In this document: in pieces, positions 61,322 through 64,000 of the stretch | Numbering within the stretch: the first letter of the stretch is position 1 | How the letters are laid out: every line of letters begins with the position of its first letter | Source of the DNA: Chloroflexota bacterium | Lineage (GTDB): Bacteria; Chloroflexota; Anaerolineae; Aggregatilineales; Phototrophicaceae | Reading direction: 5' to 3' | NCBI GenBank assembly: GCA_028875185.1 | Contig: JAPPFH010000150.1 | Coordinates: forward strand, 28,218-92,217 | DNA length: 64,000 nucleotides | The notes under the pieces: generated by a model | Told to the model about the DNA's origin: nothing | Seen by the model: only the letters and a program-made list of their open reading frames with translations | Databases searched by the model: none | Position numbers and translations under genes: made by a program

Positions 61322-62386
61322 TTACACCAGTTTGCCCTGCGGATCCAGCACCTGCTTGACCCGCTGGGCAAGGACATTCTCGACCGGCGCGCCGATGACC
61401 GCCGATTCGACCGCGCCGCGCAGGCATAAGCCCGTTAGCGCGCAGGCATTCAAGGCATCGTCAATTTGGCTAATGTCGTCGGTCGCCAGCCAGACGATGT
61501 TGCCGCCAAAGCCATAACGCCTCAGATTATCGGCAATCATGGCATCGAATGCCGGGATCTGCCTTGGCGAGAGCGCGACCTTGACCAGAACCGCGCCATG
61601 CAGCTCCGCCAGCGGATCCCAAAGCGCCGCGCTGTCAGCCAGTTCGCTGACGTTGATAGGCGCGGTTTCGCTCGCCACAGCCGCTGCGAACCGTTCAAGG
61701 CGCTGCGGCAGGGTGTCATCAGAGCCAGCCAAACGCGCCAGCAGAAGCCAGCGCCCGTCAGCGGGCGCAAGGTCAAGCGCGTCAAGTTCATAAGGGCTCT
61801 GATTGAGGAAATAAACGGCAGCGAGCGCATCTTCCAGCGCCGCATACGCCAAGCCCAGACTGCGGAATCGCGGCGCATCGGGGAATACCTTGAAAGTCAA
61901 CTCGGTCATGATGGCGTAGCGCCCGAGGCTGCCGACGAGGAATTTGCTCAGATCGAAGCCGGCTGAATTCTTGACCACGACGCCGCCGACGCGAAATGCG
62001 CGGCTCAAGCCATCCACCACTTCGGCGCCCAGGATGAAGTCGCGTACGCCGCCATAACGATAGCGGCGGGAAGCGGACAAGTTGCCCGCCACCGTCCCGC
62101 CGATGGTCGCTCGCTCCGGCAGCAGCGGATCAAATGGCAGGTACTGCCCCCGTTCATTCAGCGCCGCCGCCAAGTCGCGAACCGGCGTGCCGGCGCGGAC
62201 GGTCACGGTGTATTCCGCTGGCTTATAATCGATGATGCCGTCCAGCGCGGAAAGGTCGGCAATGGCGGCGCCATTGACGCTGCCGTGCAGCGCTGTCTTG
62301 CTGCCTTTGCCGATGGCGTGGATTCGCTCGCTGTCGCGGACAAGCGCCTGAAGCTGGTCGACGGTTGCGGGCGCGCTGAGTGTCAT
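61322..62386 (-). CDS. glcE: Glycolate oxidase FAD-binding subunit GlcE
   Basis: A 354-aa protein of the FAD-linked oxidase (PCMH) family but shorter than GlcD. The FAD-binding N-terminal half shows [14 protein letters not shown], then [42 protein letters not shown] (read in blocks) and [19 protein letters not shown]. These are diagnostic of GlcE. The C-terminal half is diverged. Its ATG overlaps the glcD stop by 4 bases, indicating translational coupling. Confidence 0.9.
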   Translation of the reverse strand: MTLSAPATVDQLQALVRDSERIHAIGKGSKTALHGSVNGAAIADLSALDGIIDYKPAEYTVTVRAGTPVRDLAAALNERGQYLPFDPLLPERATIGGTVAGNLSASRRYRYGGVRDFILGAEVVDGLSRAFRVGGVVVKNSAGFDLSKFLVGSLGRYAIMTELTFKVFPDAPRFRSLGLAYAALEDALAAVYFLNQSPYELDALDLAPADGRWLLLARLAGSDDTLPQRLERFAAAVASETAPINVSELADSAALWDPLAELHGAVLVKVALSPRQIPAFDAMIADNLRRYGFGGNIVWLATDDISQIDDALNACALTGLCLRGAVESAVIGAPVENVLAQRVKQVLDPQGKLV

Positions 62387-63831
62387 TCGCGTGAGATCAC
62401 TCCCGCTCGTTCCAGAGGGTGCATGCCGCGCTGCGTTAGCGTGGGCGCGCCGCCGCCCGGGAACATCTTGCCGCGATTGGCGATTTCCCCCGGATCGATC
62501 GCCAGCCGCAGCGCCTGCATGATATCGATTTCTTCCTCGCTGAACATCGCCGGCAGGTATTCGCGCTTTTCCATGCCGATACCGTGCTCGCCGGTAATCG
62601 ACCCGCCGAGGTTGACGCAGAGCGCCAAAATCTCGCCCGCCAGCGCCTCGGCTTTCTCCAGCGCGCCACTTTCGCGCCCATCGTATAGGATCAGCGGATG
62701 CAGATTGCCATCGCCGGCGTGGAATACGTTGGCGACTTCCAGTCCATACTTCTGTTTCAGCGCGCCGATTTCCACCAGCGCTTCGCCCAGGCGGCTGCGC
62801 GGGACCACGCCATCCTGCACGATATAATCGGGGCTAAGCCGCCCTACAGCCGAGAAGGCGCCCTTGCGCCCTTTCCAGATGCGCGCCCGTTCTTCTTCGT
62901 CTTTGGCGACGCGCGCTTCAAAGGCGCCCGATTCGTCAATGATGCTCTGCAAACGCTCAAACTCGGCGTTGACTTGGGGCGTCTCGCCCTCAAGTTCGAC
63001 GATGAGCAGCGCTTCAGCATCGGGGTAGCCGGCTTTGACCGAGGCTTCCGCCGCTTTTATCGCCAGCCGATCCATAATCTCCATCGCGCCCGGCAGCAAG
63101 CCTGAAGCGACGACCATTGACACGGCATCGCCCGCCCGCCCCAAATCATCGTAAGCGGCGAGCACCGTGCGGTACATCTCCGGCTGCGGCATTAAGCGCA
63201 CGGTGATCTCCAGCGCGATGCCGAACAAGCCTTCGGAGCCGACGAATAAACCGATGAGATCAGGACCAATGCCGACGCCTTCGAGGCTTTCTCCCCCGAA
63301 TCGCGTAAGGGCGCCATCGGCGAGCACGACTTTCATGCCCAGCACATGATTGCTGGTCATACCGTATTTCAGGCAATGGGCGCCGCCGCTGTTGAAGGCG
63401 ATATTGCCGCCGATGGTGCAGATCGACTGGCTTGATGGGTCGGGCGCGTAATACAAGCCATAGGGCTGTACCGCCTCGGTAATATGCAGGTTGATCACGC
63501 CCGGCTCGACCACGGCGATGCGCTGCTGCGGGTCAATTCGCTTGATGCGGTTCAGGCGGTTCAAGCCGATGGTCAGCCCATCGGGGATCGGCAGCGAGCC
63601 GCCGGACAGGCTGGTGCCGCTGCCGCGCGCGACGAAGGGAACGCCCATCTGGTGGCAGAGCCGCACGGTGTCGATGATTTCGGTTTCGTTTACGGGCAAG
63701 ACCACCGCGCCCGGTACAGCGCTAAAGGCGGTCAGGGCATCGGATTCGTAGGGCAGCAATTCGACAGCGCGCGTCAGGAGACGGTCGGCAGGGTAGATGC
63801 TTTGCAGCGATTTGAGAAAGGCCTGGTTCAT
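62383..63831 (-). CDS. glcD: Glycolate oxidase FAD-linked subunit GlcD
   Basis: A 482-aa catalytic flavoprotein oxidising glycolate (or D-lactate) to the oxo acid. Landmarks are [19 protein letters not shown] (FAD pyrophosphate site, about residues 73-91), the [17 protein letters not shown] block, [13 protein letters not shown]-like text and, near the C-terminus, [13 protein letters not shown] and [14 protein letters not shown], both diagnostic for GlcD. It heads the glcDEF operon. Together with the tartronate-semialdehyde-type reductase elsewhere in the window it suggests glycolate/glyoxylate use. Confidence 0.95.
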   Translation of the reverse strand: MNQAFLKSLQSIYPADRLLTRAVELLPYESDALTAFSAVPGAVVLPVNETEIIDTVRLCHQMGVPFVARGSGTSLSGGSLPIPDGLTIGLNRLNRIKRIDPQQRIAVVEPGVINLHITEAVQPYGLYYAPDPSSQSICTIGGNIAFNSGGAHCLKYGMTSNHVLGMKVVLADGALTRFGGESLEGVGIGPDLIGLFVGSEGLFGIALEITVRLMPQPEMYRTVLAAYDDLGRAGDAVSMVVASGLLPGAMEIMDRLAIKAAEASVKAGYPDAEALLIVELEGETPQVNAEFERLQSIIDESGAFEARVAKDEEERARIWKGRKGAFSAVGRLSPDYIVQDGVVPRSRLGEALVEIGALKQKYGLEVANVFHAGDGNLHPLILYDGRESGALEKAEALAGEILALCVNLGGSITGEHGIGMEKREYLPAMFSEEEIDIMQALRLAIDPGEIANRGKMFPGGGAPTLTQRGMHPLERAGVISRE

Positions 63832-64000
63832 CTATTGTGTTCCTTGCTTAGAAGAGATGAGCTGAGCGATTGCGTTATGATGCAGTCCCTCATCCGCGGC
63901 CCTTCCCCCACACGGGGCTGACGACAGGACAGTTTTGCAGCGGGAAGAATTTCGTCGCAAATTACTTGTTTTCTTGGGCTATTTCGGGCGACCCACTGGG
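63832..64000. other. Window-edge intergenic sequence
   Basis: This is the 5' flank of glcD. It contains a CCTTCCCCCACACGGGG palindrome near 63900 and the beginning of another palindromic repeat (GGGCGACCCACTGGG) cut by the window edge. No gene was seen. Confidence 0.5.

Overview
The window looks like a chromosomal segment of an uncultured, fairly GC-rich bacterium of Chloroflexota (Anaerolineae-like) type. This rests on the gene mix: Uma2-family proteins, ThuA, many Gfo/Idh/MocA dehydrogenases, several sugar ABC systems, phytanoyl-CoA dioxygenase, secreted SH3b/fasciclin/Calx-beta proteins and intergenes full of short palindromic repeats. It is an inference; no rRNA or ribosomal marker is present. 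I saw no tRNA, rRNA or CRISPR array.

Layout. (1) 1-2650 is an AT-richer accessory patch: two small overlapping unknown genes, a frameshifted and truncated IS1595-type transposase, and a two-gene operon of a membrane-anchored coiled-coil protein and a HEPN-like protein. (2) 2.7-16.2 kb is mostly metabolic: two tandem paralogous Gfo/Idh dehydrogenases, ThuA, Uma2, a 3-hydroxyisobutyrate-type dehydrogenase, a large fused indolepyruvate:ferredoxin oxidoreductase, a CopD-like membrane protein, RraA, YchF and an M20 peptidase. (3) 16.4-24.1 kb is a defence island interleaved with two paralogous acyl-CoA-dehydrogenase-like genes. It holds an EcoRI-family adenine methylase, a HEPN-motif protein and the severed N-terminus of a DUF262 protein, followed by a methyltransferase and HNH-like nuclease pair. 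(4) 24.2-28.4 kb carries a HUMPS-family decarboxylase/synthase, a zinc alcohol dehydrogenase, a second Uma2, a sugar-phosphate isomerase and a small membrane protein. (5) 28.7-43.8 kb is a carbohydrate uptake and catabolism locus: a GntR/LacI hybrid regulator with its own palindromic operator, an oligopeptide-type ABC transporter, phytanoyl-CoA dioxygenase, a ROK kinase, NanE and two more Gfo/Idh enzymes. The kinase-epimerase pair suggests an amino-sugar or sialic-acid-like substrate. The last ABC ATPase of this operon is fused to a membrane segment and three extracellular repeats. (6) 44.6-52.5 kb is a rhamnose-type locus on the minus strand: kinase, ABC ATPase, two permeases, binding protein and class II aldolase. 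(7) 53.3-59.8 kb has secreted proteins (Calx-beta-like, CSLREA/SH3b, twin fasciclin), a HAD phosphatase, FucU, a MOSC protein and an aldo-keto reductase. (8) 59.9-63.8 kb is a glycolate oxidase locus glcDEF.

Two repeat systems thread the intergenes. One is a directional hairpin family (TGTAGGGGC at one end) whose stems differ but stay complementary. The second is an 11-nt sequence, GCGTAGACACT, that recurs in the apical loop of at least fourteen hairpins with different but complementary arms, one of them inside the M20 peptidase gene. The strongest leads are this loop motif, the methylase-HEPN-DUF262 cassette, the membrane/HEPN pair, the ABC ATPase fusion and a five-fold 11-bp TTTACA array upstream of the fasciclin gene.
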